Assembly (NCBI GenBank): GCA_012861695.1
Contig: JAAOOA010000630.1
Span: 164,001 to 228,000 of the forward strand
From: Trematomus loennbergii
Lineage: Eukaryota; Chordata; Actinopteri; Perciformes; Nototheniidae
Reading direction: 5' to 3'
Length of the DNA stretch: 64,000 nt
A program made the translations under genes and the position numbers. Position 1 is the first letter of the stretch. Every line of letters begins with the position of its first letter. The notes under the pieces were generated by a model, which worked only from the letters and a program-made list of their open reading frames with translations, had not been told where the DNA came from and did not search any database. Positions 20,901 through 32,958 of the stretch are shown here, piece after piece.

Positions 20901-23757
20901 CAGGACATGTGTAAGCATGCAAGCGTCTTTGAGTTGTAGAAAAGCGCTAGGCCTATAGGCTATAAATATAATGTATTATTATTATTAGGCCTATGTGTTG
21001 GACATGTGTGGTTGGACTCTGTCTCACAGGCAGGTTGCAGTGTAACATCAGAGGAGACTGGGCCAATTGTACATTCTCAAACTGCACCACATAGAACTAA
21101 CTAAACAATGCAGAGATTATTTTTATATAATTGTATTCAATAACCGTAAGAAATTAAACAGTATGAAGTGATTTCTAAATAGGAATACAGATTTGACTTA
21201 ATGTTTTCATAAATATGTTTTTCTCCCAGTTTGTCATGGGACTTATTTTTACCCTCTCAAAGAACCGGAATCGAGAACCGAAAATAACCGGAATCGAAAA
21301 GCAGAACCGGAATCGTTAAAATCCAAACTATACCCAACCCTAGGTATGTGTGATGCAGTAAAATCTTACCGCTCACTTACGTTAGCGGTGACGTAAAAAT
21401 CGTGGGGAAAAGTAAAATACGTTGGTGAAGAAGAAGATTCCAGTGGCCCCAATTTTTGTCCATTCTGGACAAGTGAAAAATGTATTCGGACAAGTAAATT
21501 GCCAAACTCACTTGTCCATGGACAAGTACTCTCTAAAAACTTTTTCTCACACTGGTCAGTAGTATACAGGATAAAATAAAAAAAAAATGTTTTACTCAAA
21601 CATATACCTTTAAATAGTAAAACCTTTTTTCCCGGAGCTGTATGTAAAAAGCTCCTTTAAAATAAACCGTTAGGGTTTGTTCCTTACCTGTAACCTGCAG
21701 GCGCACAATTACCCTTGAAATTTCCTTTTCATTGTGATGGACGTGGCAGGTGTAGACGCCGCTGTCAGAGAGTTGAGGTTCTTTCAGAGTGAGGCTGAGG
21801 TCTCCAGTTATCAGAGCATCTGCCATAGATGTTCGATCGCTGTAATGCTGGTTTTGAAAACGGGGCTCCTTTACGTCAAGATGCTGGTGGACGGTTGAGG
21901 GATTAAAACCGAAGCGACTCCACACCACTATTGTGTCCTCGGGTAACCTAGACGACTGGCAGGGCAGCTGGACAGACTCCGCCCCCTCATACACGCTAAT
22001 GGTTGAGTGAGGCTGGGGAACTGGGAGGACACACAAAATGATGTCTCAATTATTGATGTATATATTATCTAAAATAACTTATTTGCACGTCAAAAACGTA
22101 CAACTATTAAATGTACAAATACCTACACATATATGCATAGACATGTTTAAAAGGATATATACCTGGCATTCAGAGCATTAGTGTAGAAGCAAACAATGAA
22201 TATAAAGGCCAACGGGCAGCATGTGTGACAGGCTGGAGGCTGTTGGAGGGGCTGGGGTGAAAACAATTAAAGGACACCAGCTGCATGTGGTAGGGCACCA
22301 AGCTTTCTAGCATGTAGGACAGCCTGAGTTCCACTGCATTAATGCCACCTTAGAGAGAATTGTATCATGTTTTCCACACTAAATGTTTCCCTACAGGGCA
22401 CTCTATTATGTTTTATCCACTGGAAGGGCACTTTATACCATTTTCTCTACCAATAGGGCACCGTAGATGACCCTTTATTGGGTTTTCTCTCCTGGATGGG
22501 TACCCTACATGGTACTGGTTTTCTCCACTAATAGGGAATCCTAGAGGACACTTCATTATGTTTTCTTCACTATTAGGCGTTAGGGGAGCTTTATCATGTT
22601 TTCTTCGCTGAAAGGAACCCTAGAAAGCACGATATAATGTTTTCTCCACTTACCCCAAACCTGCATGTTTAATGGGGGGGTAGGGATGTTCCTCACCTTT
22701 GACCTGCAGTCCACTGTGTATCGGGGGAATAATTCCTCTCCCTTTCTGATCCTTATGCAGAGGTAGACCCACTGTCTGAGTGGTGGGGTTCTTCCAGAGT
22801 GAGGCTGAGGTCTCCAGTTTCCAGAGCATCATCTGACATTGATGTTCGGCCGCTGTAATGCTGGTTTTGAAACGGAGTCTGAAACCTATGTCGATGCTTG
22901 TGGACAATAGAGGGATTGGAACCGTATCGATGCCACCACTGTTGTGTCCTCAGTTTCCCTGGAGTCTTGGCAGGGCAGCTGGACAGACTTCACCCCCTCA
23001 TTCACGCTAACAGTTGGAGATTGCTGGGAAACTTGAAGGAAACATAAAAGGATGTTTCAATTATAAATGTATTATTTTATTTGCTTGTTTTTTTACACAC
23101 ACAAAAAATGTATATATAATAAAGTTTATAATATATTTACAAAGACATTTATATAAAGAGAAACCTTTTCTCCTACAAATACTCAGAAACACTTGCATTT
23201 AAGAATTTACCAAAGCTAGATAACTAGATAAATGTCTAAGTGATCTAAATCAACTTAAATAAGAATAATTTACAACTTGCTCCCAAAAAAAGGGAACATG
23301 CAGACGGTACCAAATGATGGTGGCAGTAGAACTAATCAGATTATTTTACTTAATTAAAAGTATAAAATAAAACTTTGTAGAAATACTCTGTTACAAGTAA
23401 AGCATTCAAAATAACACTAAGAAAAGTATTAGCAAATGCATTTTACATATTCAATTGAAGTGGTCATATGAAACAGGAGATTAGATCTTTGTCTGCTTCT
23501 GCTTCTATTCTCTATTTCTATTATTGTTTCTAGCAGTGACGCTCACAAACAAAAACACAAACTACATTTCAATTTAATAAATCATTCAATTAGATTTTAG
23601 CATCCTTGAAATGTGTTCATTTTAAATCAAGACTTTGGTTTCAGCTGCTGATTTACGAGGCTACATGAAACTAAAGCTGGAGACATGAGAGTAGAAAGAA
23701 GAAGGTAATCATACCGTGTACGAGGGTCAGAAACCCCACTAACGCCTTCATCTTCAT
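17994..23757 (-). CDS. Unit III Ig-superfamily gene, best candidate for a functional copy
   Basis: Exons: signal 23715-23757, V-a 22697-23031 (broken), V-b 21688-22020, TM 19754-19855, V-c 19340-19669, V-d 18430-18765, terminal coding part 18286-18299, AATAAA at 17994-18010. Apart from V-a all are open, multiples of three and phase 1-1, so skipping V-a gives one frame of about 385 residues: signal, one canonical V domain, membrane segment, two V domains lacking the B-strand cysteine, end at GFWF. Family knowledge suggests a cell-surface immune receptor; the order with domains after the membrane segment is unusual and could instead mean two transcripts. Nested transposons sit in the TM to V-b intron. 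Confidence 0.6.
18286..18299 (-). CDS. Unit III terminal exon, coding part
   Basis: Acceptor CTCTTTGCAG. Phase 1 joining gives G-F-W-F then TAA, so the protein stops right after V-d with no second membrane anchor. Confidence 0.5.
18430..18765 (-). CDS. Unit III V-d exon (intact, V-d/V-e fusion)
   Basis: A 336-base phase 1-1 exon: [40 protein letters not shown], then [19 protein letters not shown] and LKLKG. The start matches unit II V-d and the end matches unit II V-e, so the exon is a fusion. The B-strand reads LPF with a cysteine four positions earlier. An NSS glycosylation sequon is present. Confidence 0.8.
19340..19669 (-). CDS. Unit III V-c exon (intact)
   Basis: A 330-base phase 1-1 exon: [62 protein letters not shown]. 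Tyr replaces the B-strand cysteine. Extra cysteines (SRC, KYC, FYC, DPC) suggest different pairing. NRT is a possible glycosylation site. Confidence 0.8.
19754..19855 (-). CDS. Unit III TM exon with four tandem in-frame acceptors
   Basis: Encodes [20 protein letters not shown] followed by [15 protein letters not shown], a strong membrane segment. Just upstream, a 12-base unit containing CAG|AACGGCCCA is repeated so that four equivalent acceptors lie 12 bases apart (to about 19898). Each extra repeat would add the tetrapeptide ERPT in frame. Confidence 0.7.
19848..19896 (-). repeat. 12-base tandem repeat (GGGCCGTTCTGT x4) at a splice acceptor
   Basis: Four perfect copies at the 5' edge of the unit III TM exon; other units have one copy. 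Confidence 0.9.
20093..21554. mobile_element. Second-level nested DNA transposon (CAGTGTGNGAAAAAGT ends)
   Basis: Inserted in the Tc1-like MITE with terminal repeats CAGTGTGCGAAAAAGT and CAGTGTGAGAAAAAGT and a 5-base GTCAG duplication (20088-20092, 21555-21559). GGACAAGT motifs repeat near both ends, as in hAT subterminal regions. No transposase frame. Confidence 0.7.
20394..21343. mobile_element. Third-level nested hAT-type element (CAGGGTTGGG ends)
   Basis: Ends CAGGGTTGGGAAG and ATACCCAACCCTA with GGTTCCGAG/ACCGGAATC subterminal repeats. A CT-rich microsatellite lies near 20550. No clear flanking duplication; boundaries approximate. Confidence 0.55.
21688..22020 (-). CDS. Unit III V-b exon (intact canonical Ig V domain)
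   Basis: A 333-base phase 1-1 exon, acceptor GTCCTCCCAG, donor GGTAAGG. It reads [68 protein letters not shown] and [10 protein letters not shown]. Both cysteines and the core Trp are present. One codon (Ser of MSADAL) is lost relative to other units. Confidence 0.85.
22365..22655. repeat. Degenerate ~40-base intronic tandem repeat (unit III)
   Basis: Same intronic repeat as in unit I, with all repeats kept. Confidence 0.65.
22697..23031 (-). pseudogene. Unit III V-a exon (frameshifted)
   Basis: It starts [20 protein letters not shown] with the cysteine next. A 2-base loss after TTVV (near 22935) and a 1-base loss near 22776 break the frame. Length 335. Phase 1-1 boundaries mean it can be skipped without harming the rest. 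Confidence 0.75.
23715..23757 (-). CDS. Unit III signal-peptide exon
   Basis: [15 protein letters not shown] (Phe6 to Leu) from ATG at 23757. TATA-like box at 23797-23804. Upstream DNA differs from units I, II and IV, so this promoter may act differently. Confidence 0.7.
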
Positions 23758-23918
23758 GACGAAATGACCAAATCTGATTCTCTCCGTCGCGTCCTTCTTA
23801 TAAACTGATCAAAGTAACCGTTACTTTTGTACTGAAAAGTGGCTCGCAGTTGACTGTCGCAGGAATCGGACGAATCAGGTTAAGGAAAACAAGTTGAATT
23901 TTATAACATCTGAGCAAT

Positions 23919-25741
23919 AAGGAAGTTGACTGCAGCCGAATAGTCCAAAAATCAGCCCATATCGTTTATTCCTTAACCTCTGTGTGAAACGTCACGGGGT
24001 TAAGGGATAGTGGATAGGAGAATTCAAAAGGATTTAGGAGAAGAGACTGCGGTGCTTTGAGAATCCGACTGCACTTTCACTATCCGACGTATTTATGATG
24101 CGCCAGCGGGCGTGATTAATGTGCGTCTGCTGCTGTGGGGAAACTACAGTTTTCTATACAGCGGACTACATGGATGTATAATAAGAACGGCGGACGCATA
24201 TAGATACTTTGCACCGCGCTCTGATGGTGTTGTTTTATGCTTTATGAACGTGGACAACAGAGAAACATACATTCTTAATGAACGAGGTTACAATTGAAAT
24301 AAAAAAGGAAAGTGAAACTTATGCTTGTCACCAGGGACGTGCACAGACATTGTGGGGGGCAGGAGCTCAAGTGAGAAAAAGGGCACTTCCCATAATAATT
24401 GATAAAAACAAAAAGTTAAATATAGTTGCACATCTCTGACTTACTGACCAATTAATTGTAATACCCTCACACTCACGCAATTGTTTAATACTCAACAGAA
24501 TTCTACAAAATAATCAGTTAACACAGAGACAATGGTCTTCTTTAGTATTCACTAAGCACAAGAGCAGACAACAAACTAGTACAATTAATAGTTATTAAAT
24601 GAGCAGCCAACAATCAAAATTATGAAGTTACTGTTTAAGGACATTACAGGCAAAAAGATCGTTATGTCTGAATTCACCTATAGATATAAAGCTAATCTCG
24701 AACCAGATTTTCATCACCACGCACAGCCGACAAAAACTAACGTTCATATTTCTCTTTTTGATTATAATACTGATGAACGTTCAAAACAAAGCACTGGTGC
24801 GCAGAGGTAAGTACTCAGATATTGTAGTTAAGTAAAAAAGTACCAGATTGTAGGAATACTCTGTTAAAAGTCTGCATTCAGAATGTTACTCAAGTAAAAG
24901 TAGAAAATATTAGCATAAAAATATAGTTAAAGTACCAAAAGTAATCATTGTGCAGATTGGTCCATTTCAGAATAATATATATGATATGTTTTATAATGAT
25001 TGATCATGAAAGTGTTCTCAAAGCTGGTAAAGGTGCAGCTAGTTTGAATGACTTTGTATACTGCAGGGTAGCTTGTGGATTTACTCCAGGTGGAACTAAA
25101 GTCTGATTTAACACTTGGTTATATTTCACATCATTCATCCACATCTGTGAAGTAACTAAAGGTATTAAATACATGTAGTGGAGGAAAAGTACACCATGTA
25201 CCTCTGAATGTAGTGAGTAGAAGTACTAAGTAGCAAAACATTTAAATACTCTAGTACAAGTACCTCAACATTTTACTCAAGTACAGCACAATATAATAAC
25301 ATAATTATATATATATTTCATTTATTTCACATTTAAATAAAGCAATGTTAATTTTGTTTATCATTTGTTTAGTTTTTCCTTTTAACAAAAAGTACCTATA
25401 AGAATACCATTAAAGTACAGGATCGATAAGCAGTATCGATAAGAGTAGTAGTACCGTTAAAAACCTTAACAATACCCATCCCTAGATATTACACAAGTGT
25501 TAAGAGAGTGAAATGTTGCTTTACGAATTTCAACACTTGATGCTGTCACATTGATTCCAATTTCAGATACCTGTATTTGCCAAACTGAATTAGTTTAAAG
25601 AGAGAAAACATTTGACTAAAAGCTGACTGAAATGTAATGATTTTTCATCAACTAAACTAGACTAAAACTATGAAGGATAAAAAGGACTAAAATGTAACTA
25701 AAACTAGTAACCATCAAAAATAGCCTCCAAAATGAACACTG
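23919..25741. mobile_element. Composite of DNA-transposon fragments (unit III upstream region)
   Basis: Replaces the conserved spacer found in units I, II and IV; an almost identical block is in unit V (51956-53855). Its right part (24805-25741), ending CCTCCAAAATGAACACTG, is the reverse complement of much of the hAT element at 27165-28190. Small ORFs at 24112-24297 and 24622-24810 match no family I know; the unit V block lacks the start of the first. Confidence 0.6.
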
Positions 25742-26023
25742 CTCGACGACTAAACTGTATATAAAGTATTGAAAACGACTTCACCTGGAGCAGCTACAAA
25801 AGTAGAAATCTGCTTGATGCTTCAGTATCAACAATGTGTTAATGTAGCATAGAATCAGATATCGGTCACATTTCACTGTTCTATGAGTACAGCATGAAGC
25901 TGAGGATACTTCTGTACTTTTACTTCAAGAAGATGAGAATACTTTTACTTACATTGATGTTCAAATGTTCCATTGTATAATGTTGAAGTTGGTTCATGGT
26001 TTGCATTTGTTGCAGTCATAAAA

Positions 26024-26039
26024 TGGCGACATCTGCTGG
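26024..26039 (-). promoter_or_regulatory. CTCF-like motif (unit III)
   Basis: Fully conserved 16-base motif although surrounding bases have small deletions. Confidence 0.35.
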
Positions 26040-27011
26040 GCAGCTCCTTGTGGTACATTTACAAACCCAAAGAAAAAGAGAAGTCCTAAAGGTGTTTTCT
26101 GAATCCTCAAAGATTCAAAGATATCCAGATTCACATCTTTGTTTCCAAACCAAAACAAGGAAGGCAACTGGTTGGCTACCTGGACAGCAAAGAAGTTTAC
26201 TGTGTCTCCTTTAGGAAATCTGTCACACTGCTTAAAATATATCAAACAATTACTCTCACTTGTAATATTATAATATATGTAGTATTTCTAGTTTTTTTAA
26301 CATATACTTCTTCCTTTTGATTCAGGAGGACTCCTGGTGGCTGCAGAGCTTCAGTGTCTTCAGTGAGTCTTTTCAGCGCTCCGTTAGAATAAAGACAGCT
26401 GATCCTCACACAGTCACACCTCCAGATACTGCAGAGCTTGAATTAATGAACTGTATGTAATCATTCAGAAACAAACCTATCTAGAATGACTTTGATGTGA
26501 CATGGACAGGCGGTAACTATTTGACTTGTTTACGATGACTTTAAGAGAAGTCTATGTTCTTTATTGTATACTATTACACACGTTTTGGCTTTTTAAAAGA
26601 TGGAAAAATATTTATAGACTAGCTGACTCATATTCGAATGAAAGGAGATAAAGATGACATTCGTGGCACTAGACCATTATGTAGGGAGTTTAAATACAAA
26701 TAAAATGTCTCAGTATAAAACCCCCTCTTTAGTTCATAGCTAGTGAAGCATTTCTCATGTGAATGGGGTAGTGCTGGTTACATTTTGTCGAACATCAGGA
26801 CCTCAGTATTCCTAAAATAGCTTTGGGGCGTGGTTACAGGTACAACCCACCACACCTGTGATGAAGGGTGTGTTAGTGTGAAGTTGTAGTCTTGTCTTAC
26901 CTCATGCTTGCATTGACCCAGGTGTCTCTCCTCCTGCAGGTGTGTTAGTGTGAAGTTGTAGTCTTGTCTTACCTCATGCTTGCATTGACCCAGGTGTCTC
27001 TCCTCCTGCAG

Positions 27012-28864
27012 GTGCGGTTCGCACCGGGCTGTCCCGTCACGTCAGTCTGTGGCAGAAGGTGTTCATCGAGCCCATCGCCCGGCTTCTGTTCCTGGACCCG
27101 GAGGCCGGCGCTCAGACCACACTGCACTGCTGCCTCCAGGAGGGCATCGAACCTCTGAGCGGGCCAGTGTTAATTTTGGCAGCTGTTTTTTATTTAGTCT
27201 TAGTCTTTAGACGAAATGGTTATTAGTTTTAGTCACATTTTAGTCATTTCTATCCTTCATAGTTTTAGTCTAGTTTTAGTCTACGAAAACTCCAAACGTT
27301 TTAGTCTACTTTTAGTCGACGAAAAAATACATTTTAGTCAACTTTTAGTCAAAATGTTTTCTCTCTTTAAACTAATTCAGTTTGGCAAATACAGGTTTCT
27401 GAAATTGTAATCAAGGTGACAGCATCAAGTGTTGAAATTCGTAAAGCAACATTTCACTCTCTTAACACTTGTGTAATATCTAGGGATGGGTATCGCTAAG
27501 GTTTTCTACGGTACTGCTAGTCTTATCGATACTGCTTATCGATCCGGTACTTTAATGGTATTCTTGTATTTACTTTTTGTTATTTTTTAAAGGAAAAAAC
27601 TAACAAATTGTTATTAATTAATTGCTTTATTATTTATGTGAAATAAATGAAATATATATAATTATGTTAAAATATTGTAGGCTACTGTACTTGAGTAAAA
27701 TGTTGAGGTACTTGTACTTTACTGGAGTATTTAAATGTTTTGCTACTGTGTACTTCTACTCCACTACAGTTCATAGGTAAATGGTGTACTTCTCCTCCAC
27801 TACAGTTCAGAGGTACATGGTGTACTTTTCCTCCACTACATGTATTAATACCTTTAGTTACTTCACAGATGTGGATGAATGATGTGAAATATAACCAAGT
27901 GTTAAATCAGACTTTAGTTCCACCTGGAGTAAATCCACAAGCTACCCTGCAGTATACAAAGTCATTCAAACTAGCTGCACCTTTACCAGCTTTGAGAACA
28001 CTTTCATGATCAATCATTATAAAACATATCATATATATTATTCTGAAATGGACCAATCTGCACAATGACTACTTTTACTGTCGCTACTTTCACTATATTT
28101 TGATGATCATACTTTGACTTGAGGAACTCTTTCTACACTATGGTATTTTTTACTTAGCTACAAGATCTGAGTAGGCTACTTCTCCCACCTCTGCACACCT
28201 GATGTGATAACGTTACTCGTAATTGGGGCAACAGAGCTACGAGTTAAGGAAATCGAAAATTGTGCATTTCTCCGATTGAATATGACGCCTTTTGGCCGGC
28301 TGTTTGGACAGACTACTACAAACGAGCTTTGTCCACATCGAGTCTTGTAGAGTGTCTCTACTCTCTGAACGCTCCGTCCCCGGCAGATCTCTGTGTGCCG
28401 CTGCAGCGTGTCTGTTAGGCCCCGCCCCGCACACACAGAGAGAGAGGGAGATCGCTCTTCTGGAGTGAAGAGAGCGGAAATAATGATATTGCAAGTTAGA
28501 AATGTAAGATGCATTTTGACAGACAAGACGGGCAATTGTGGGGAAATATGCTGCATTTTGAATGTCCGATAGTCCACCATTAACACCTTAGTCCCGTCTC
28601 GTCTCGTCAACGAAAACTAAATATACATTTCGTCAAATTTTCGTTATCAAGAATCTATTTTTAGCTCGTTATCGTCTCGTCTTAGTCGTGTAAAAAAGGT
28701 CGTTGACGAACATTTTTCGTCATAGTTTTCGTTGACGAAATTAACAATGGAGCGGGCGCTACTTTGCCTGCTGCGCCGTGCAGGAATCGTGCCCGAAAGC
28801 CCGGGACGACACCGTGGCCCGGAAACTGTGGGAGGTCAGCGAGAGGCTCTGTGGAATCTCTTAA
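27012..28864 (+). pseudogene. dhrs13: dhrs13-like terminal exon, unit III, split by a hAT element
   Basis: First part 27012-27164 (through QEGIEPLSG), second part 28758-28864 (RYF-like CYFACCAVQE region to TAA), separated by the hAT insertion at 27165-28749. Otherwise close to the unit II exon, so the break came from the transposon rather than from slow decay. Confidence 0.8.
27165..28749. mobile_element. hAT-type element inside the unit III dhrs13 exon
   Basis: A 1585-base element flanked by a perfect 8-base duplication GAGCGGGC (27157-27164, 28750-28757). Ends CAGTGTTAATTTTGG and CGAAATTAACAATG. Subterminal TTTAGTC/GACGAAA repeats. A further element with CTAGGGATGGGTATCG and CCCACCTCTGC ends (about 27480-28195) appears nested inside. 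No transposase frame. Confidence 0.85.
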
Positions 28865-29224
28865 AACACTTATCTTCTGCTGTAAATTGATTGTTAAGTC
28901 CAGGAGGGATCAAAGTTAAAAAACTCTTCACTCTGTCTTTGTTTTCCCGCCCTTTTTGTTTTTCCTTCCCGCCTTTTTGTGATTGTTTCCCCGCCCAGTC
29001 TTTTGTTTGTCATTAGTTCTGTGTGTACATACGCCTCTCTTTCCCAGAGTTTTTCTGGGCGTTGATGTTTACCGTGGTTCTACTCATCAATGTTTCATCG
29101 ATGTTTCTCTCTACCATGTTTCCTTTCGGCTGTTTCTTCCTCTGGACTCGCTGCCTGTTTTCCTCGTGCCATCCCATTTTGGTCTACTTTAGTTGTGCTG
29201 TTTATCTTTTGTTTAGTATTACCT

Positions 29225-30814
29225 CAGGGGTTGCCAACTTTGGGTACCTGGCTGGAGTGAGATTTTGATATCATGGGTTTAATTCGGTTTAATTACACAT
29301 ATGCGCACGAAATGACTGCTATCGTGTCAGCAGCGGGACCTTAGCATATATATAGGATATATATACAATATATACAAATACACAATAATGGACACAGACT
29401 ATAAAGGGCACACAGTTTCATTCACTAATGAAAGTCAAACATGTTTGTTTCCACTGTTTTATTGTGTGCCTGTCGCGATAAGCAATTAATTGACTTATCG
29501 TACGATAAATAAAAATGAACTCGATAACTTTTCTGACCTCGATAAATTGCCATTTACATGAGGATGTGACTAGCAGTTTGAAAGGATGTACTTGAATTAT
29601 TATTATATATTATCATTATGTCAGTGGTCTAAAATGGTCATACAACGGTGCCGACAATATTATCGTTTATCGCAATAATTTCCGGGAAAATGTATCCAAC
29701 AAAATTAATTATCGTGAGAGGCCTATACATGAAACACACAACACAAACAAATCTACAGACTTACTCCAAACTGCCAAATATATTAATTAACACACTCTCA
29801 CTCTCATATACTCTTTGACTCTATTTTGGCCTAGTAGAACAATAAGCAGCAGACTTTTACTTTTTTATCATTTCTACTGGATCTTAGATCTGCGCATGCG
29901 CAATACGGGTCGGCAGTTGCGGCTCCAGAGTATTTTTGTTGGGTAATCTATGGTAGGGCTAACCCATACAGTGGTGGGGCTCAAGTCAGTATTTGCAATG
30001 TAATTACATACACGCTCCCCCCGACAGTGAAACGCCACGCGTGAGGTTTAGATTATTTCCCTGTCTCAATCCAAATTGAACTGTATGAAATAAAAAGGCA
30101 CATTTGTCTTGTAGTAAATAAAAAGGGCGACCTGGAGCCAATCCTGCAATTTCCCCACAGGTGAAAGAGTTGACATGCTGAAAACCCAACCCCTGCAGGG
30201 GGTCTGGGGGATTCTCCCCCAGGAGATTTTTTTAAATACTAACATAAAATACACATTCTGGTACTCTCTTGAGAAGAAAAATAAATAAATCTATTACTAC
30301 ACGACATTTAAAAAAATGAATGCCATTTTAGTTTTTGTTACTTTGTTCTGAAAGCTGAACCTGCTGCTCCTCACAGAGAGAAGAGGGAAGAGGCTGTGTG
30401 AATTACTTTACATTGTGGATAAGGGTGGATAGCCCCCATTGTTCTGTGTGTCAAAATGAAAGACAGCCCACACACCTATCAATCATCAAACCGTGGGGTC
30501 TTATTTCATTACGTGTTGATTTCTATCAACACGTAATGTTGTATCGATGTATAGAGATGTACTACCGCAAAAGTATTCTCCGTCGGGACTTCCTGCAACA
30601 ACACCACGCCGTTATCGTGATTCTGATTGGCCAGAAGACATTATCAAAGATGTTCTATTGAGAAGACGATCACTACGTGACAAAAGTTTTCAAAACCGTT
30701 TCTAGTCTTCGTATTCTTGTTTTTGGCGTGAGAATAGTTTGGGCAGCGTGAGAGCGTGAGATTGAGAGTGAAAGCGTGTGTCACACGCCAGATGCGTGAG
30801 AGTTGGCAACCCTG
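29225..30814. mobile_element. hAT-type element (CAGGGGTTGCCAACT ends)
   Basis: A 1590-base insertion in the dhrs13 3' flank of unit III, ends CAGGGGTTGCCAACTTT and AGAGTTGGCAACCCTG, flanked by ATTACCT (29218-29224, 30815-30821). A smaller repeat with TCGCGATAAG and ATCGTGAGAGGCC ends (about 29470-29725) is nested inside. Confidence 0.8.
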
Positions 30815-31729
30815 ATTACCTTGCCTGCTCTCTTAGTTTCTTGTTTACCTGCGTTTTGTCTTAGCTCTCCTTTTTCTTATTTAAAAAAAACCAAAAAAAA
30901 CGTTTACTCTGTTATTCAAGTATTTTCTGTAAGACTTAAGTCACATTGCCTGTACCCATGTCATGATATAAATTGGTTCAACGTTTGCTGTAGCATCTTT
31001 TATTTACAGTATTCTTCCCCTCTGGGAACACGTGTTGTTATTTATTGTCTGTTTATTGCACTCAGTAAATTGATCACGATCTGACTGTTATTTTCTGCTG
31101 GTTCACTTTAATATTAAATTATAAAGGGGAACTCATGAGTCTGTAGTACAGAACGTTACCTTTATAGGGACCTTACTGCACTTTAAGACATGTTTTAACT
31201 ACTGTGGTATTCATCTATTATACTGTAATATATTTCACAGGGTAATTAGGTTTGAAATCCTAGACTGAAAAATATTAAAATAATAAACAAGTGACAAGAA
31301 GTTTTTGCCAGAAATTGCTTGTAAAAAAACAGACAAATTCAGTTCTGAATATTATACACAAGAGTCACAGTACAGAAAGAGATCCAACGTGTTTTAATGA
31401 ATCTTAGTGCCTCAGGTTTTATCAGGAAAGTGTTAAAGTTAAAGAAATATACCCCGTGACTGGTCGATAATTATATTATCAGATTATTTATTTATAATGT
31501 AAAGGTGATCATGTGAGCAGGGAGCATGTGCTACAGCCAGAAACGTACATTATTTAAACAATTATGAAACCACAAAATATTTTGAACATTAACGTCTGAT
31601 CTTTTTACACACATAGTACCTGCAGGCAGAGAGAGAAGGAAGGAGAGACTTGAATTCATTACTGAAGCGTTAACATCAGTGAGACAAATTAAACAGTGAA
31701 CATATCACTGGTTCAGAGAAGCTGCTTGT

Positions 31730-31779
31730 TCACAGCGCTATCTGGTTCGTCTTTGGTCCTTGTTCTTTAAAACCAGAAC
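31730..31779 (-). CDS. Unit IV terminal exon, coding part (longer tail)
   Basis: One G fewer after the acceptor than in units III, V and VI changes the frame to GSGFKEQGPKTNQIAL and stop. This polar 16-residue tail is unique to unit IV and moot unless the V-c phase error is bypassed. Confidence 0.45.
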
Positions 31780-31908
31780 CTGCAAAGAGGACAAATGCAT
31801 CAGTTAGCCAAAACCAAAGTCTTGCTGTAAACAACAAATGGAATATGTAAGATCACTGACATCATCCTCCTGTTAAAGAGACCTCTGATCTTTATCTACA
31901 GTACTGAC

Positions 31909-32247
31909 CTTTGAGCTTGAGCATCACCGATCTCTTCCATATGACATCTCCGTCCCTTTCGACGGTGCATGTGTATGCACCGATGTCTCCAGCACGGGGG
32001 TTAATCAGGGTCAGACTGAGATCTCCAGCTTGCAGGGGGTTTTCCATCAACTTTGTGCGGCCTCTGTAAGAGCTGTGCTGCCCCTGAGACATGTCTTGGC
32101 CATTCTGATACACATGAACTGTCGAGGAATTGGATAACTCGAAACGTTTCCATTTCACCGTTGCATCTGCAGGCAGCCGAGCTCTGGTTTTGAAGGGCAG
32201 TGTGACACATTTAGCCTGATCCCTGACCTTCACCACCTCCTGGGGGA
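31909..32247 (-). CDS. Unit IV V-d exon (open, fusion type)
   Basis: A 339-base exon: [59 protein letters not shown]. Same V-d/V-e fusion as unit III, LPF in place of LPC. Confidence 0.75.
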
Positions 32248-32693
32248 CTAAAAGGGAAAACAGACCCTCAATTTAGAAACAGCAGCATTGGTGATACCAT
32301 CTGATTTCATATCATTTGAGTCCATTAAATGGATAAATGGCTAATGGCTATCAGTGGTTAGTAATGTCCTAGATAAGGGTGAGAATGGGCCGTTACAGAA
32401 TGTGTTGTAGTGTATGTATGCAAGTAGGAATGTCTATTTAAAATGTAACCATGATAATCAACCTAATTCTTAACGCCTAGTTTTGGTGATAGATCTTAAA
32501 CTGAAACCAAACAGAATTAAAAACTCTTTGGGAGTCGAGGTGTATTATGGGGCGGTGCGGGGTGGAGGATAGAGTCTAGCAAATGCAGCAGCAGTCAATA
32601 TTTATCAGCTTTTTCTCGTCCTTAATGAATAAACTACATACGAAAGATAAATGTCTTTACAAAGAGAAGCTCTTCACTGAAGCAGAGGAGTAT

Positions 32694-32834
32694 TATTAAT
32701 ATTATATAATCAATGAATTAAGCGCCTATGGTTGTGGGATTGGCTGTTACAGCAAACAACACGATAGTTCTTACCGTCCAAGTTCAAAAAGTTAAAGTAA
32801 AAACAGGTTCATGCTAACTCGCTGTAGGCTTACA
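32694..32834. repeat. Insertion in the V-d/V-c intron shared by units IV-VI
   Basis: About 140 bases absent from units II and III, starting ATTAATATTATATAATCAATG and ending CTCGCTGTAGGCTTAC. Units V (48327-48393) and VI (60222-60293) keep a version with an internal deletion. Confidence 0.6.
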
Positions 32835-32958
32835 GGTCAGTCAACAGGTTGTGATCAGTAGTATCCTTTAAAGATGGCCAACTTGCTGTTGATGACGTTA
32901 CATTCTCTATAACATGCTAGCAGCTGCAGTTACACTCTCTGGTATCTAAAATACTGAC

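Larger units (their letters stand above)
19975..21640. mobile_element. Tc1/mariner-like MITE carrying nested insertions (unit III)
   Basis: Ends CAGCTCTGGAAAAA / TTTTTTCCCGGAGCTG with TA on both sides. Unit II keeps the empty site ATTATATGTAAAAACC. An uninterrupted 200-base copy at the same site is in unit IV. The interior is split by the element at 20093-21554. Confidence 0.8.

Noticed and set aside
24112..24297. 60-codon ORF in the unit III composite insertion
   Set aside because: No family recognised, start lost in the unit V copy, and embedded in transposon fragments.
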